Notes: a model not told the origin generated them from the letters alone. DNA of 64,000 nucleotides from Pedobacter faecalis (GCF_030182585.1 NZ_JARXOW010000001.1:1550001-1614000); one strand, 5' to 3'; shown: positions 1-10,242, numbered from the stretch's first letter. Made by a program: numbers and translations.

Positions 1-3000
1 CCGTCAAACCATTGTTCAGGTAAGTTCTGCCCGACGCAGGTAAACCGGCTTTCGCAATCCACTCTTCCACCTCATCATGCTTAGCACCATCAAAAATCGG
101 TGTTGCAAACTTCACGCCCAACTCTTTACCAGCCCAAGCCAATACAGTCTCGTAAATCTGACCAAGGTTCATACGCGAAGGTACACCAAGCGGGTTCAGT
201 ACAATGTCCACAGGAGTGCCGTCTTCAAGGAATGGCATATCTTCATCACGTACAATACGTGCCACAATACCCTTGTTTCCGTGACGTCCGGCCATCTTAT
301 CACCGACTTTCAATTTACGTTTCTTAGCCACATAAACCTTAGCCATCTGAACAATACCCGATGGAAGTTCGTCTCCAACGCTGATAGCAAACTTATCGCG
401 TTTGTAAGCGCCAAGTTCTTCGTTTACACGAATACCATAGTTATGGAGAAGCATTTTTATCTGCTCATTTTTATCATCGTCAGTAGTCCACTTATATGGA
501 TTAATATGCGCGTATTCAAGCTCCGAAAGACTCTTTTGCGTAAACTTGGCACCCTTAGGGAACAACAGCTCTTTATAGACGTTGTACACACCCTGTGAAG
601 TTTTGCCATTTACGATCACGAACAACTTATCCACAAGCTCGTTCTTAAGATTCTGCATAGCCAGTTCATACTTCTTATCGAGTTTTTCGATGGCCGACTT
701 CTCTTCTGCTTTAGTGGTTTTCTTAGCCCTTGAGAAAAGCTTGGTGTCAATAACCACACCTTTAATTGAAGGTGGCGTTTTTAACGAAGCATCCTTTACG
801 TCACCAGCTTTGTCGCCAAAGATCGCACGCAACAATTTCTCTTCCGGCGACGGATCCGACTCACCCTTAGGTGTAATCTTACCGATCAGGATATCGCCCT
901 CTTTTACTTCAGCACCAATACGGATAATACCAGTCTCATCCAGATCCTTAGTCGCTTCTTCAGACACGTTCGGTATATCCGGTGTCAGCTCTTCTTCACC
1001 GCGTTTTGTATCACGGACTTCAAGTTCAAACTCCTCGATATGCAATGAAGTAAAGATATCCTCACGAACGATCCTTTCGTTAATTACAATCGCATCCTCG
1101 AAGTTGTAACCCTGCCAAGGCATGAAAGCTACCTTCAGGTTCCGCCCTAAAGCAAGTTCACCGTCCTGAGTAGCGTAACCCTCACAAAGTACCTGACCTT
1201 TAACAACCCGCTGACCCTTTTTAACAATCGGTTTCAGGTTGATACAAGTATTCTGGTTGGTCTTCTTAAATTTAATCAGCTTATATGTCTTGCTGTCACC
1301 CTCAAAAGATACCAGGCGATCGTTATCATCGCGCTCATATTTAATGACGATCTCGTTCGCATCAACATACTCAACTACACCATCTCCCTCAGCATTGATA
1401 AGTGTTCTGGAGTCACGTGCTACGCGTCCTTCCAGACCGGTACCTACAATAGGAGCCTCCGGGCGAAGCAACGGCACCGCCTGGCGTTGCATGTTCGATC
1501 CCATCAAAGCCCTGTTCGCATCATCATGCTCCAGAAAAGGAATCAAAGATGCCGCTATCGAAGTAATCTGGTTAGGAGCTACGTCCATCAGATCAAGCTT
1601 CTCCGGTTCGATAATCGGGAAGTCACCCTCATAACGTGCTTTTACACGCGGGGTAACAAAATTACCTTTGTCGTCATATTCGGCGTTAGCCTGAGCAATT
1701 GTCTTTCCGTCTTCATCTTCTGCCGACAGGTAAATAACAGGCTCATCAACAGCAACGATACCATTGTCTACGCGTTTGTACGGCGTCTCAATAAAACCAA
1801 GGTTATTGATCTTGGCATGCACGCACAGTGACGAGATCAAACCGATGTTTGGTCCCTCAGGAGTTTCAATAGTACACAAACGACCGTAGTGCGTATAGTG
1901 AACGTCACGAACCTCGAAACCTGCACGCTCCCTGGATAGACCACCCGGACCTAAAGCCGAAAGACGACGCTTATGCGTAATCTCCGCCAGCGGGTTAGTC
2001 TGATCCATAAACTGTGACAACTGGTTGGTTCCAAAGAACGAATTTATCACCGACGATAAAGTACGTGCGTTGATCAGATCAGTTGGGGTAAATACCTCAT
2101 TGTCGCGGATGTTCATACGCTCACGGATGGTACGTGCCATACGGGCAAGACCTACGCCAAACTGCGCATATAACTGCTCGCCAACCGTACGAACACGACG
2201 GTTAGACAAGTGGTCGATATCATCCACCTCCTCTTTCGAGTTGATCAGCTTGATCAGGTATTTAACGATCGCAATAATATCCGCTTTTGTCAACACCTTA
2301 ACATGATCAGGCGTATCCATTTTCAACTTGCGGTTGATCCTGTAACGTCCTACATCACCTAAATCATAACGCTTGTCAGAGAAAAACAAACGCTCAATGA
2401 TACCTCTAGCAGTTTCCTCATCAGGTGGTTCTGCATTACGCAGTGCACGATAGATGTTTTCAACGGCTTCCTTTTCAGAGTTGGAAGTATCCTTTTGTAA
2501 AGTATTATATATAATCGTATAATCAGCTTGGCTGGCACCATCATCTTTAGATAAGATGATCGTCTTAACACCAGCGTCGATGATCATGTCAATATGGTCG
2601 TCTTCTAAGATAGTGTCCCTGTCCAGGATCACCTCGTTACGATCAATAGATACAACTTCTCCGGTATCCTCATCTACAAAATCTTCAACCCACTTTCTTA
2701 ACACCCTTGCAGCAAGCTTGCGACCGATAAACTTCTTCAATCCTGACTTGCTCACCTTAACCTCATCGGCCAGGTCAAACAATTCCAGAATGTCTTTATC
2801 TGAATCGTAACCGATGGCACGAAGCAGGGTGGTAACCGGGAACTTTTTCTTACGATCGATATAGGCATACATGACGTTGTTTACGTCTGTAGCAAATTCA
2901 ATCCATGATCCTTTAAACGGAATTACACGGGCAGAGTAAAGTTTAGTCCCGTTAGTGTGACGGCTCTGGCCGAAAAACACACCTGGCGACCTGTGCAATT

Positions 3001-3433
3001 GAGATACAATTACACGCTCTGCACCGTTAATCACGAAAGTACCCTTAGGAGTCATATAAGGTATGGTTCCCAGGTATACGTCTTGAATAATGGTTTCAAA
3101 ATCTTCGTGTTCCGCATCATTACATGAAAGCTTAAGCTTAGCCTTCAACGGAACACTGTAAGTCAATCCTCTGTCAATGCATTCTGCAATGTCATAACGT
3201 GGTGGATCGATAAAATAATCCAGAAACTCCAGAACAAAAATGTTCCTGGAATCTGTGATCGGAAAATTCTCAGCAAACACCTTAAATAACCCCTCAGTAT
3301 GACGGTTATCAGAAGTAGTTTCAATCTGAAAAAATTCTCTGAATGATTGCAACTGCACATCTAGAAAATCGGGATAATCTATGACATGCTTACTACGTGC
3401 AAAATTTACTCTTTGGTCGACTTTATTTGCCAA
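1..3433 (-). CDS. rpoB: RNA polymerase beta subunit, 3' end outside window
   Basis: Catalytic core subunit of RNA polymerase. The reading frame is open without a stop for about 1144 codons from 3433 to the left edge. Family members in Bacteroidota are near 1270 residues, so roughly the last 125 are missing. Recognisable RpoB stretches include [20 protein letters not shown] (around 1905-1965), the [17 protein letters not shown] stretch and [12 protein letters not shown]. The start is TTG at 3433 ([13 protein letters not shown]): the same frame has a stop at 3449-3451 and no ATG between that stop and the TTG, and the product begins as Bacteroidota RpoB does. It is the last visible gene of the rplKAJL-rpoB block, 153 nt after rplL, with a long hairpin in the gap. 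rpoC should follow outside the window. Confidence 0.98.
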   Translation of the reverse strand, partial: MANKVDQRVNFARSKHVIDYPDFLDVQLQSFREFFQIETTSDNRHTEGLFKVFAENFPITDSRNIFVLEFLDYFIDPPRYDIAECIDRGLTYSVPLKAKLKLSCNDAEHEDFETIIQDVYLGTIPYMTPKGTFVINGAERVIVSQLHRSPGVFFGQSRHTNGTKLYSARVIPFKGSWIEFATDVNNVMYAYIDRKKKFPVTTLLRAIGYDSDKDILELFDLADEVKVSKSGLKKFIGRKLAARVLRKWVEDFVDEDTGEVVSIDRNEVILDRDTILEDDHIDMIIDAGVKTIILSKDDGASQADYTIIYNTLQKDTSNSEKEAVENIYRALRNAEPPDEETARGIIERLFFSDKRYDLGDVGRYRINRKLKMDTPDHVKVLTKADIIAIVKYLIKLINSKEEVDDIDHLSNRRVRTVGEQLYAQFGVGLARMARTIRERMNIRDNEVFTPTDLINARTLSSVINSFFGTNQLSQFMDQTNPLAEITHKRRLSALGPGGLSRERAGFEVRDVHYTHYGRLCTIETPEGPNIGLISSLCVHAKINNLGFIETPYKRVDNGIVAVDEPVIYLSAEDEDGKTIAQANAEYDDKGNFVTPRVKARYEGDFPIIEPEKLDLMDVAPNQITSIAASLIPFLEHDDANRALMGSNMQRQAVPLLRPEAPIVGTGLEGRVARDSRTLINAEGDGVVEYVDANEIVIKYERDDNDRLVSFEGDSKTYKLIKFKKTNQNTCINLKPIVKKGQRVVKGQVLCEGYATQDGELALGRNLKVAFMPWQGYNFEDAIVINERIVREDIFTSLHIEEFELEVRDTKRGEEELTPDIPNVSEEATKDLDETGIIRIGAEVKEGDILIGKITPKGESDPSPEEKLLRAIFGDKAGDVKDASLKTPPSIKGVVIDTKLFSRAKKTTKAEEKSAIEKLDKKYELAMQNLKNELVDKLFVIVNGKTSQGVYNVYKELLFPKGAKFTQKSLSELEYAHINPYKWTTDDDKNEQIKMLLHNYGIRVNEELGAYKRDKFAISVGDELPSGIVQMAKVYVAKKRKLKVGDKMAGRHGNKGIVARIVRDEDMPFLEDGTPVDIVLNPLGVPSRMNLGQIYETVLAWAGKELGVKFATPIFDGAKHDEVEEWIAKAGLPASGRTYLNNGLT

Positions 3434-3470
3434 TGGACTAAAGTTAAATTACTTTAAGAATAAACTATTT

Positions 3471-3560
3471 GTTTGGTTAGCCGCAAAACGATTTCACCAA
3501 CCAAACAAGATGAAATGTTTATAAACAGGTATAGACTCCGACTATTCAGTCGGAGTCTAT
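3471..3560 (-). promoter_or_regulatory. rplL-rpoB intergenic hairpins (attenuator or processing site)
   Basis: A perfect 13-bp stem (ATAGACTCCGACT with its complement, 4-nt loop ATTC) spans 3531-3560, 27 nt after the rplL stop. It is not followed by a U tract on the minus strand, so it is not a standard intrinsic terminator. A second inverted repeat (gtttggtt 3471-3478 with aaccaaac 3499-3506) lies just upstream of the rpoB start. The position matches the rplL-rpoB attenuator and RNase III site known from Escherichia coli. That this hairpin plays the same role is inference. Confidence 0.7.
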
Positions 3561-3586
3561 GTTAAAGTGATCGTAAAATTAAGTGA

Positions 3587-3964
3587 TTACTTAATTTCAA
3601 CTACAGCTCCAGCTTCTTCTAATTGCTTTTTCAAAGCCTCAGCTTCGTCTTTAGCAACACCTGCTTTAAGCTCTTTAGGTGCACCGTCAACTAAGTCTTT
3701 TGCTTCTTTCAAACCAAGACCAGTTAAGTCTTTAACCAGTTTAACAACTGCTAACTTCTGACCACCAGCTTCTTTCAGGATAACATCAAAAGTTGATTTT
3801 TCTTCAGCTGCAGGAGCATCGCCACCAGCAGCAGGTCCTGCAACAGCAACTGCAGCAGCAGCTGGTTCAATACCATACTCGTCTTTCAAGATTTGAGCTA
3901 GCTCGTTAACTTCTTTAACTGTTAAGTTTACCAATTGCTCAGCAAACGCTTTTAAATCTGCCAT
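3587..3964 (-). CDS. rplL: 50S ribosomal protein L7/L12
   Basis: Stalk protein of the large subunit that recruits GTPase translation factors. The 125 residues are the usual length. The N-terminal dimerisation part ([19 protein letters not shown]) is followed by an Ala/Gly-rich hinge around residues 35-55 ([14 protein letters not shown]). The C-terminal domain carries the hallmark [20 protein letters not shown] and ends in VVEIK. It lies downstream of rplJ (62-nt gap), as expected for the stalk genes, and upstream of rpoB, from which it is separated by a strong hairpin. Confidence 0.99.
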   Translation of the reverse strand: MADLKAFAEQLVNLTVKEVNELAQILKDEYGIEPAAAAVAVAGPAAGGDAPAAEEKSTFDVILKEAGGQKLAVVKLVKDLTGLGLKEAKDLVDGAPKELKAGVAKDEAEALKKQLEEAGAVVEIK

Positions 3965-4026
3965 TTTTATAGATTTTTAAAAATTTACGTATAAAATAAT
4001 TATTCAATATGAACTTTTAAGGAGTT

Positions 4027-4548
4027 CTAACCTTCTCTTTCCTGAAGAGTTTTTACCAGGCCTGCAATCGTACTTCCACCAGATTTCAATGCTGAAACAA
4101 CGTTTTTAGCAGGTGATTGCAACAAGCCGATAATGTCGCCAATAAGTTCCTCTCTTGATTTCAGGCTTACCAAGGTATCCAGCTGATTATCTCCGATGAA
4201 CACCGTAGAATCAATGTACGCTGCTTTAAGCACTGGCTTATCTGATCCTTTTCTAAGCGCCTTGATCAATTTTGCAGGTCCGTTACCAACTGTTGAGAAC
4301 AACAGTGCTGACTGACCTTTTAACGCAACGTAGATATCTGATGCATCGCCTTCCAATCCTTCAATCGCTTTTCTGATCAAAGTATTTTTAGCTACCTGCA
4401 TTTCAATACCGCTTTCGAAACATTTGCGGCGGATGCTGTTTACTTTCTCAACGGTTAAGCTGGAAGTATCGGCAATGTAAAAATTACCATACTCCTGCAT
4501 TTTACCTTGCAGAGCAGAAACAAGTTCGTGTTTTTCTTCTCTATTCAT
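4027..4548 (-). CDS. rplJ: 50S ribosomal protein L10
   Basis: Base of the ribosomal stalk: binds 23S rRNA with its N-terminal domain and L7/L12 dimers with its C-terminal helix. It has 173 residues, normal for the family. The N-terminus (MNREEKHELVSALQGKMQEY) and the segment YIADTSSLTVEKVNSIRRKC are typical, as is VAKNTLIRKAIEG in the middle. The gene starts 2 nt after rplA ends, so the two are likely translationally coupled. In other bacteria the L10-L7/L12 complex represses this mRNA. No leader structure was tested here. Confidence 0.98.
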   Translation of the reverse strand: MNREEKHELVSALQGKMQEYGNFYIADTSSLTVEKVNSIRRKCFESGIEMQVAKNTLIRKAIEGLEGDASDIYVALKGQSALLFSTVGNGPAKLIKALRKGSDKPVLKAAYIDSTVFIGDNQLDTLVSLKSREELIGDIIGLLQSPAKNVVSALKSGGSTIAGLVKTLQEREG

Positions 4549-4550
4549 AA

Positions 4551-5249
4551 TTAGATCCCCGCTACTGATTTAGTTTCGATTGCAATTCCAGGACTCATTG
4601 TAGAGGATACGTGAATGCTCTTGAAGTAAGTTCCCTTAGCAGCAGAAGGCTTTAACTTAGAAATTACCTGAAGTACTTCTAAAGCATTCTCATAAATCTT
4701 CTCAGCCGGAAACGATACTTTTCCTATCGAAGCGTGTATAATACCTGTTTTGTCAACCTTAAAATCGATCTTACCACCTTTTACATCAGTAACTGCTTTA
4801 CCAACTTCATTGGTAACCGTGCCCGACTTAGGGTTTGGCATCAGGTTACGCGGACCTAAAACCCGGCCCAGTTTACCTACTTTTGCCATGCAAGACGGTG
4901 TAGTGATAATAATGTCAACATCGGTCCATCCACCTTCTATCTTACTCACATATTCATCTAAACCTACGAAATCCGCTCCAGCTGCTTTAGCCTCTTCCTC
5001 CTTATCAGGAGTACAAAGTACCAGTACACGTACAGTTTTACCTGTACCGTGTGGTAAAGTAGCGATACCACGTACCATTTGATTGGCTTTACGTGGATCT
5101 ACACCAAGGCTCACGTCGATGTCTACAGAAGCATCGAACTTAGTCATGGTGATGTCTTTAACCAAAGCAGCAGCATCCTTTAAAGAATACAGCTTTCCGG
5201 ATTCTAGTTTAGCATGTGCCTTTTTTTGATTTTTTGTTAATTTAGCCAC
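4551..5249 (-). CDS. rplA: 50S ribosomal protein L1
   Basis: L1 stalk protein that contacts E-site tRNA and, in many bacteria, represses the rplK-rplA mRNA. It has 232 residues, the usual length. Diagnostic stretches are [20 protein letters not shown], the loop [14 protein letters not shown] and the signature [20 protein letters not shown]. It sits 23 nt after rplK and 2 nt before rplJ in the conserved rplKAJL order. Confidence 0.99.
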   Translation of the reverse strand: MAKLTKNQKKAHAKLESGKLYSLKDAAALVKDITMTKFDASVDIDVSLGVDPRKANQMVRGIATLPHGTGKTVRVLVLCTPDKEEEAKAAGADFVGLDEYVSKIEGGWTDVDIIITTPSCMAKVGKLGRVLGPRNLMPNPKSGTVTNEVGKAVTDVKGGKIDFKVDKTGIIHASIGKVSFPAEKIYENALEVLQVISKLKPSAAKGTYFKSIHVSSTMSPGIAIETKSVAGI

Positions 5250-5272
5250 TGTTGTAAACTATTTTTTGTTAA

Positions 5273-5716
5273 TTAATTAGTCCAGGGCGCGTCACCGCTA
5301 ACGGTGATTCCCATACTGCGTGCTGTACCGGCAACCATGCTCATTGCCGACTCGATAGTGAAAGCATTCAAATCAGTCATCTTATCTTCAGCAATTGCTT
5401 TAACCTGATCCCAAGTCACCGAACCAACTTTCTTACGGTTGGGCTCAGCAGAACCGCTCTGAATCTTAGTAGCGTCCTTTAACTGGATAGCCACCGGAGG
5501 GGTTTTGATGATGAATTCGAACGACTTGTCAGCATAAACAGTAATTACAACGGGTAATACTTTACCTGGCTTATCTTGGGTACGAGCATTGAATTGCTTG
5601 CAAAACTCCATGATGTTAACACCTTTAGCACCCAGAGCAGGTCCTACCGGTGGCGATGGATTTGCAGCTCCGCCCTTGATCTGTAATTTAACAAGTGCAC
5701 TGACTTCTTTTGCCAT
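5273..5716 (-). CDS. rplK: 50S ribosomal protein L11
   Basis: L11 forms the GTPase-associated centre with 23S rRNA and is needed for stringent-response sensing in studied bacteria. It has 147 residues. The N-terminal [19 protein letters not shown] motif and the C-terminal rRNA-binding part ending in [15 protein letters not shown] are clear. It is followed by rplA and preceded by nusG, the standard order. Confidence 0.99.
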   Translation of the reverse strand: MAKEVSALVKLQIKGGAANPSPPVGPALGAKGVNIMEFCKQFNARTQDKPGKVLPVVITVYADKSFEFIIKTPPVAIQLKDATKIQSGSAEPNRKKVGSVTWDQVKAIAEDKMTDLNAFTIESAMSMVAGTARSMGITVSGDAPWTN

Positions 5717-5795
5717 TTTCTGTTTTTGTTAATTTGTAAAACTCAATGTTAATGTTGGAAGCAATGTAACAATTAAGGTTTTTATATGGGAGGTA

Positions 5796-6338
5796 TTACT
5801 CCTTTTCTACTTGCATATAGTTAAGCTCAAGCGGCGTTTTACGGCCAAAGATCTTCACCATAACTTTCAATTTCTTTTTCTCTTCGTTTACCTCTTCGAT
5901 AACTCCGGTAAAACCGTTGAACGGTCCGTCCATTACTTTAACGTTCTCACCAACATAATAAGCAATATTCATTGTCTCACTCTGCTGGCTCATCTCATCG
6001 ACTTTACCTAATATGCGGTTAACTTCCGCCTGACGCATAGGAACCGGATTTCCCCCCTTATCGCCTAAGAACCCTATAACGCTATTTACATTCTTAATAA
6101 CGTGCTCAAGTTCTCCGTCTAAAACAGCCTCAATTAAAACATAGCCAGGATAATAGTTACGCTCCTTAGCTATCTTTTTCCCATCCTTCATCTGGTAATA
6201 TTTTTCCATAGGAATCAATACCTGAGGAACAAGATGAGAGACCCCAAGACGGCTTATCTCAGAATCAATATACTGCTTCACTTTCTTCTCTTTCCCGCTA
6301 ACAGCTCTAACTACGTACCATTTCAACTGATCGTTCAT
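5796..6338 (-). CDS. nusG: Transcription termination/antitermination factor NusG
   Basis: NusG binds RNA polymerase and couples it to Rho and to the leading ribosome. It has 180 residues. The NGN domain starts with [19 protein letters not shown] and contains [10 protein letters not shown]. The C-terminal KOW domain contains [20 protein letters not shown] followed by a basic [18 protein letters not shown] segment. No large insertion is present, unlike some Bacteroidota NusG paralogues of the UpxY type, so this is the housekeeping copy. It lies 8 nt after secE. Confidence 0.98.
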   Translation of the reverse strand: MNDQLKWYVVRAVSGKEKKVKQYIDSEISRLGVSHLVPQVLIPMEKYYQMKDGKKIAKERNYYPGYVLIEAVLDGELEHVIKNVNSVIGFLGDKGGNPVPMRQAEVNRILGKVDEMSQQSETMNIAYYVGENVKVMDGPFNGFTGVIEEVNEEKKKLKVMVKIFGRKTPLELNYMQVEKE

Positions 6339-6346
6339 TCAGCAAT

Positions 6347-6544
6347 TTAATTAGAAAGTGATTTATAAAAAGTATCTAAAACAAAAGTAGAACCCTTATC
6401 CATCGCAAATATCAGGCAAGCAATAATAAGAGAGGCTATCAAAACAAGTATGGCAGAGCTCTGCAAATTTCCCCAGGTAGGCCAGGTGACCTTCTGAGTC
6501 ATTTCCTCATACGATTCTTTTATAAATTCAACTACTTTAGCCAT
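6347..6544 (-). CDS. secE: Preprotein translocase subunit SecE
   Basis: Small essential subunit of the SecYEG channel in the inner membrane. The chosen start (ATG at 6544) gives 65 residues beginning MAKVVEFIKESYEEM. An in-frame ATG farther upstream would run into tRNA-Trp and is rejected. The amphipathic segment contains the conserved KVTWPTW and is followed by one transmembrane helix (SSAILVLIASLIIACLIFAM). It sits between tRNA-Trp and nusG, which is standard synteny. Confidence 0.97.
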   Translation of the reverse strand: MAKVVEFIKESYEEMTQKVTWPTWGNLQSSAILVLIASLIIACLIFAMDKGSTFVLDTFYKSLSN

Positions 6545-6557
6545 AATTAATTGTTTG

Positions 6558-6628
6558 CACGGGAACAAGGATTCGAACCCTGATCAAAGGTTTTGGAGAC
6601 CTCTATTCTACCATTGAACTATTCCCGT
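6558..6628 (-). tRNA. tRNA-Trp (CCA)
   Basis: The cloverleaf folds on the minus strand. The acceptor ACGGGAA pairs with TTCCCGT and G is the discriminator. The anticodon loop CTCCAAA gives CCA. The T arm is CAGGG-TTCGAAT-CCTTG. Length is 71 nt and 3' CCA is not encoded. It lies between tuf and secE, a placement shared by many bacteria. Confidence 0.97.
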
Positions 6629-6709
6629 GTTTAGAACAAAGTACTTAGGCTATAACACCCAAGTACCTTGATCTTTTTATCTCATCCCGGTTATTATACT
6701 AACCTGAGA

Positions 6710-7897
6710 CTACTTTAAAATTTCAGTTACCTGACCAGCACCTACGGTTCTACCACCTTCACGGATAGCGAAACGAAGTCCTTTTTCCATTGCGATAGCG
6801 TTGATCAACTTAACAGTGATGGTAACGTTATCACCAGGCATAACCATTTCAGTTCCTTCAGCCAGTGAGATCTCACCAGTTACGTCTGTAGTACGGAAAT
6901 AGAATTGCGGACGGTACTTGTTGAAGAATGGAGTGTGACGGCCACCTTCAGCTTTTGACAATACATAGATCTCAGCTTTGAAATCAGTGTGAGGAGTTAC
7001 AGAACCTGGCTTGCAGATAACCATACCACGGCGGATATCAGTTTTCTCAATACCACGTAACAATAAACCTACGTTATCACCAGCCTCACCATAATCAAGG
7101 ATCTTACGGAACATTTCCACACCTGTTACAGTCGACTTCAGGTTCTCAGCACCCATACCCAGGATCTCAACAGGATCTCCGGTGTTGATCTGACCACGCT
7201 CGATACGACCAGTTGCAACAGTACCACGACCAGTGATCGAGAATACGTCTTCAACAGGCATCAAGAATGGAAGGTCTGTCAAACGTGGAGGAATTGGAAT
7301 GTAGCTGTCAACAGCATCCATCAGTTCCATGATCTTAGCAACCCATTTCGGATCACCATTCAAGCCACCAAGAGCAGAACCTTGGATAACAGGAATATCA
7401 TCACCAGGGAATTCATAGAATGATAACAATTCACGAACTTCCATTTCAACCAGTTCTAACAACTCAGGGTCATCAACCATATCCACTTTGTTCATGAATA
7501 CAACCAATGAAGGTACACCTACCTGACGAGCCAATAGAATGTGCTCACGAGTTTGTGGCATCGGACCATCTGTAGCAGCTACAACGATGATAGCTCCGTC
7601 CATTTGCGCAGCACCAGTAACCATGTTCTTCACGTAATCCGCGTGACCTGGACAGTCAACGTGTGCATAGTGACGGTTAGCAGTTGAATACTCAACGTGT
7701 GCAGTGTTAATGGTGATACCTCTTTCTTTTTCCTCAGGAGCTGAGTCAATCGAATCAAATGAACGCGCCTCAGATAAACCTGCATCAGATAACACTTTAG
7801 TGATAGCTGCTGTTAAGGTTGTTTTACCGTGGTCAACGTGACCGATTGTGCCGATGTTTAAGTGCGGCTTACTGCGGTCAAACTTTTCTTTTGCCAT
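6710..7897 (-). CDS. tuf: Elongation factor Tu
   Basis: GTPase that delivers aminoacyl-tRNA to the ribosome. It has 395 residues. The P loop is [14 protein letters not shown], switch regions include [11 protein letters not shown] and DCPGHADY, and NKVDMVDD is the guanine-specificity motif. The C-terminus [15 protein letters not shown] is canonical. It is transcribed with upstream tRNA genes and is followed by tRNA-Trp-secE-nusG, so tRNA processing should release its mRNA. Confidence 0.99.
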   Translation of the reverse strand: MAKEKFDRSKPHLNIGTIGHVDHGKTTLTAAITKVLSDAGLSEARSFDSIDSAPEEKERGITINTAHVEYSTANRHYAHVDCPGHADYVKNMVTGAAQMDGAIIVVAATDGPMPQTREHILLARQVGVPSLVVFMNKVDMVDDPELLELVEMEVRELLSFYEFPGDDIPVIQGSALGGLNGDPKWVAKIMELMDAVDSYIPIPPRLTDLPFLMPVEDVFSITGRGTVATGRIERGQINTGDPVEILGMGAENLKSTVTGVEMFRKILDYGEAGDNVGLLLRGIEKTDIRRGMVICKPGSVTPHTDFKAEIYVLSKAEGGRHTPFFNKYRPQFYFRTTDVTGEISLAEGTEMVMPGDNVTITVKLINAIAMEKGLRFAIREGGRTVGAGQVTEILK

Positions 7898-8012
7898 GTT
7901 TTTATACTTATTTGTAGGTTAACTTTTATTATTTGTTGTTTTGATACCTTCAATACAAAAAACCTTGTCCGCTCTGCTTTAACAGATCTAACAAAGCCTT
8001 TAATTTTATTTG

Positions 8013-8084
<72 letters not shown>

Positions 8085-8148
8085 TAATCTCAGCTTGCAA
8101 TCCATCATACTCAATGCGCTGCGGACTGCCCACCTTTTTTTTTGTTAG

Positions 8149-8221
8149 AGCGGAAGACGAGGTTCGAACTCGCGACCTATAGCTTGGAAGGCTATCGCTC
8201 TACCAACTGAGCTACTTCCGC
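8149..8221 (-). tRNA. tRNA-Gly (TCC)
   Basis: Acceptor GCGGAAG pairs perfectly with CTTCCGC. The anticodon stem ATAGC/GCTAT holds loop CTTCCAA with anticodon TCC. It is 73 nt and part of the four-tRNA cluster upstream of tuf. Confidence 0.97.
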
Positions 8222-8231
8222 TTCTTTTTTG

Positions 8232-8314
8232 TGGGGAGAGAAGGATTCGAACCTTCGAAGTCTTGCGACAACAGAGTTACAGTCTGTCCCATTTGGCCAC
8301 TCTGGTATCTCCCC
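8232..8314 (-). tRNA. tRNA-Tyr (GTA)
   Basis: Type II tRNA of 83 nt with a long variable arm. Acceptor GGGGAGA pairs with TCTCCCC and the discriminator is A. Anticodon loop CTGTAAC gives GTA. It starts 10 nt upstream of tRNA-Gly. Confidence 0.97.
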
Positions 8315-8322
8315 AAAAAAAG

Positions 8323-8395
<73 letters not shown>

Positions 8396-8500
8396 TTATA
8401 TATACTTTACACCTTAAAAAGCGTAAGCATATTATAATTTTAATCTTTCATAGAACATTCCATTTATCTTTAGCACCAACGCCCTCTCTGAAATGGAATG

Positions 8501-8531
8501 CAAATCTACAAGAATAAAGGAACTGCGCAAA
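8501..8531 (-). promoter_or_regulatory. Promoter of the tRNA-tuf-secE-nusG-rpl-rpo block
   Basis: On the minus strand, TTTG (8531-8528) is followed after 19 nt by TAGATTTG (8508-8501). This matches the Bacteroidota primary sigma consensus TTTG-N17-23-TAnnTTTG exactly. Predicted transcription start is near 8497, upstream of tRNA-Thr(TGT). It lies just after the hpf terminator. Confidence 0.75.
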
Positions 8532-8540
8532 ATTATTTTC

Positions 8541-8571
8541 AAAAAAAATGGCGGAATTTTATCCGCCATTT
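8541..8571 (-). terminator. Intrinsic terminator of xerC-hpf
   Basis: A 10-bp stem (AAATGGCGGA at 8546-8555 with TCCGCCATTT at 8562-8571) is followed on the minus strand by eight U residues (8548-8541). It lies 30 nt after the hpf stop. Confidence 0.9.
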
Positions 8572-8601
8572 CTCTATTTGCAAGGTTTTCGAAATATCTG
8601 G

Positions 8602-8949
8602 CTAATAATCAGACAGTTCATTTTCGACGATCAATGCTTTATGTTCGCTCAATTTTGCCCGGGTCTTATCCTTATGTTTGGTGATCTGCTTTCTTAAGGA
8701 TTCAATGGCCAGATCTGTAGCTTCTTCGAACGACTTGCACTGCTCTTTGGCGAACATTGTCCCGCCAGGCACAATCAGTTTGATCTCACTTATCTTGTTC
8801 GCTTCATCTTCTACGTTTTCAAGCTTGAGATATACTTCCCCGCTGATGATCTGGTCGAAGAACTGATCAAGCTTATCTACCTTCCGTTGGATAAAGTCTA
8901 ACAACTTCTTGTCTGCATTGAAATGGATCGACTGAACTGTAACTTTCAT
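8602..8949 (-). CDS. hpf: Ribosome hibernation promoting factor, short form
   Basis: Member of the HPF/YfiA (S30AE) family that binds the 30S decoding centre in non-growing cells and stabilises idle ribosomes. The 115 residues correspond to the short form, with one alpha/beta domain (MKVTVQSIHFNADKKLLDFI, KVDKLDQFFDQI, FAKEQCKSFEEATDLAIESL) and no C-terminal dimerisation domain. A strong Shine-Dalgarno (AAGGAGG) lies 5 nt before the ATG, unusual in this phylum. It starts 14 nt after xerC and is followed by a terminator. Confidence 0.93.
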   Translation of the reverse strand: MKVTVQSIHFNADKKLLDFIQRKVDKLDQFFDQIISGEVYLKLENVEDEANKISEIKLIVPGGTMFAKEQCKSFEEATDLAIESLRKQITKHKDKTRAKLSEHKALIVENELSDY

Positions 8950-8963
8950 ATTTTCCTCCTTTT

Positions 8964-9854
8964 TTATGCCTTTGGATGGGCGAGTTTATAAATTGATTTT
9001 AATCTTTCTATAGTATTATGCGTGTATACCTGAGTGGCAGCAAGACTTTCGTGCCCCAGCAATTCCTTTATGGCATTCAAATCCGCACCACGATTCAGCA
9101 GGCTCGTCGCATAAGAATGCCGCAAAACATGCGGACCCTTCTTCTTCTGAGTTGAAATATATGTTAAATAACGGCGGACAATTCCATACACCTGACCTCG
9201 GCTCATAGGGAGACCTTTATTAGTAACGAACAAAGCATACGCGTTAGTACTGAATTCCTGTATTGATTTTAAAACAATAAAATCCCGTAGCTCATCAGAG
9301 AGTAATTTAGTAAGCGGCACCACGCGCTGCTTGTTGCGCTTACCAGTCACCGTGATGCTGCAATTATATTTATCGACATCCTGCTCCTTTAGCGCCAGAA
9401 GCTCAGAAACCCGTATTCCGGTGCCGAACAACACCTCCAGGATCATCCGGTCCCTCACCGAGGAAAAACTTTTGTCGAATATATCTTCAGAGTCGAGCAG
9501 CGTATTCATCTTCTGATCATCTACAAAGACAGGTACCCTGGCTGGCACCTTCGGTGTCCTGATCTGTCTCACCGGGCTTACCTTCATTTCTCCTTGTCTG
9601 ACCTGGTACTTATAAAAACTCCGCAATGCCGAAACCTTTCTGTTGACAGAACTTTCGGCAACACCATTCTCCATCAGCCAGGCTACATAAGCCCTGACAT
9701 GCACAGGTTGAGCCAAACCCACCTCAAGTTCAAACTCACTCGTTAAAAAGCCAGCGAACTGATCCAGGTCATTCTGATACGCACCGATAGTATTGGCAGA
9801 ATATCGCTTTTCGTGCTGCAGGAACTTCAAAAAATGGTCAACAAGCATATTCAT
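8964..9854 (-). CDS. xerC: Tyrosine recombinase, XerC type
   Basis: Chromosome dimer-resolving recombinase of the XerC/XerD family. From the ATG at 9854 it has 296 residues. Position 9848 is an equally possible ATG, and a start at 9917 would run into the rpsU terminator. The N-terminal SAM-like DNA-binding domain begins FLKFLQHEKRYSANTIGAYQ. The catalytic domain shows Arg in GTGIRVSEL, the HVLRHSYAT box, His in LLGHESLA and the nucleophile Tyr in TQVYTH. The order xerC-hpf next to rpsU and tuf is a known Bacteroidota core arrangement, so a phage integrase is unlikely. Confidence 0.93.
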   Translation of the reverse strand: MNMLVDHFLKFLQHEKRYSANTIGAYQNDLDQFAGFLTSEFELEVGLAQPVHVRAYVAWLMENGVAESSVNRKVSALRSFYKYQVRQGEMKVSPVRQIRTPKVPARVPVFVDDQKMNTLLDSEDIFDKSFSSVRDRMILEVLFGTGIRVSELLALKEQDVDKYNCSITVTGKRNKQRVVPLTKLLSDELRDFIVLKSIQEFSTNAYALFVTNKGLPMSRGQVYGIVRRYLTYISTQKKKGPHVLRHSYATSLLNRGADLNAIKELLGHESLAATQVYTHNTIERLKSIYKLAHPKA

Positions 9855-9914
9855 AGCGCACAATTCAATAATGTCAATATCGTTAAATCTTAATAAAGAA
9901 ACCAAATTAAAATG

Positions 9915-9949
9915 CAAAAAAAAGCCCCGCGGTAGTTCACTGCGGGGCT
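9915..9949 (-). terminator. Intrinsic terminator of rpsU
   Basis: An 8-bp GC-rich stem (agccccgc 9923-9930 with gcggggct 9942-9949) is followed on the minus strand by a U run (9922-9915). It lies 23 nt after the rpsU stop and separates rpsU from xerC. Confidence 0.92.
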
Positions 9950-9971
9950 CTATATTTTGGCATCAAAAGAA

Positions 9972-10166
9972 CTAAATCGTTCCTTCCATTTGCATATTCT
10001 GCTTATATATAGCGTGTTTAACCTCTGTACGACGAGTAACAGATTTTTTTTCGTATGCCTGACGACTGCGAAGCTCTCTTAACACACCTGTCTTTTCAAA
10101 CTTCTTCTTGAAACGTTTCAACGCTTTATCTAATGATTCGCCGTCTTTAATATTGATAATGATCAT
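9972..10166 (-). CDS. rpsU: 30S ribosomal protein S21
   Basis: Small basic protein of the 30S subunit next to the anti-Shine-Dalgarno region. From the ATG at 10166 it has 64 residues beginning MIIINIKDGESLDKALKRFK. The family core KKFEKTGVLRELRSRQAYEKK is clear. An upstream in-frame codon at 10214 would overlap the promoter and is rejected. It is monocistronic between its own promoter (10204-10233) and terminator (9915-9949). Bacteroidota S21 has been linked to weak use of Shine-Dalgarno sites in the phylum. Confidence 0.97.
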   Translation of the reverse strand: MIIINIKDGESLDKALKRFKKKFEKTGVLRELRSRQAYEKKSVTRRTEVKHAIYKQNMQMEGTI

Positions 10167-10203
10167 AACGTAAAAATACCTCCTCTCGTTGTTTTTAGGA
10201 TTG

Positions 10204-10233
10204 CAAAGATACAATTAATAACTCATAATCAAA
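10204..10233 (-). promoter_or_regulatory. rpsU promoter
   Basis: On the minus strand, TTTG (10233-10230), an 18-nt spacer and TATCTTTG (10211-10204) match the Bacteroidota consensus exactly. Predicted start is near 10200, giving a leader of about 35 nt. Confidence 0.8.
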
Positions 10234-10242
10234 TAAAAACAT

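Noticed and set aside
1-3433. Plus-strand frames inside rpoB
   Set aside because: All are antisense shadows of a continuous rpoB frame.
8964-9854. xerC as integrase of an integrated element
   Set aside because: Its neighbours are hpf and ribosomal genes, no att-like repeats or phage genes are seen, and the motifs fit the housekeeping recombinase.
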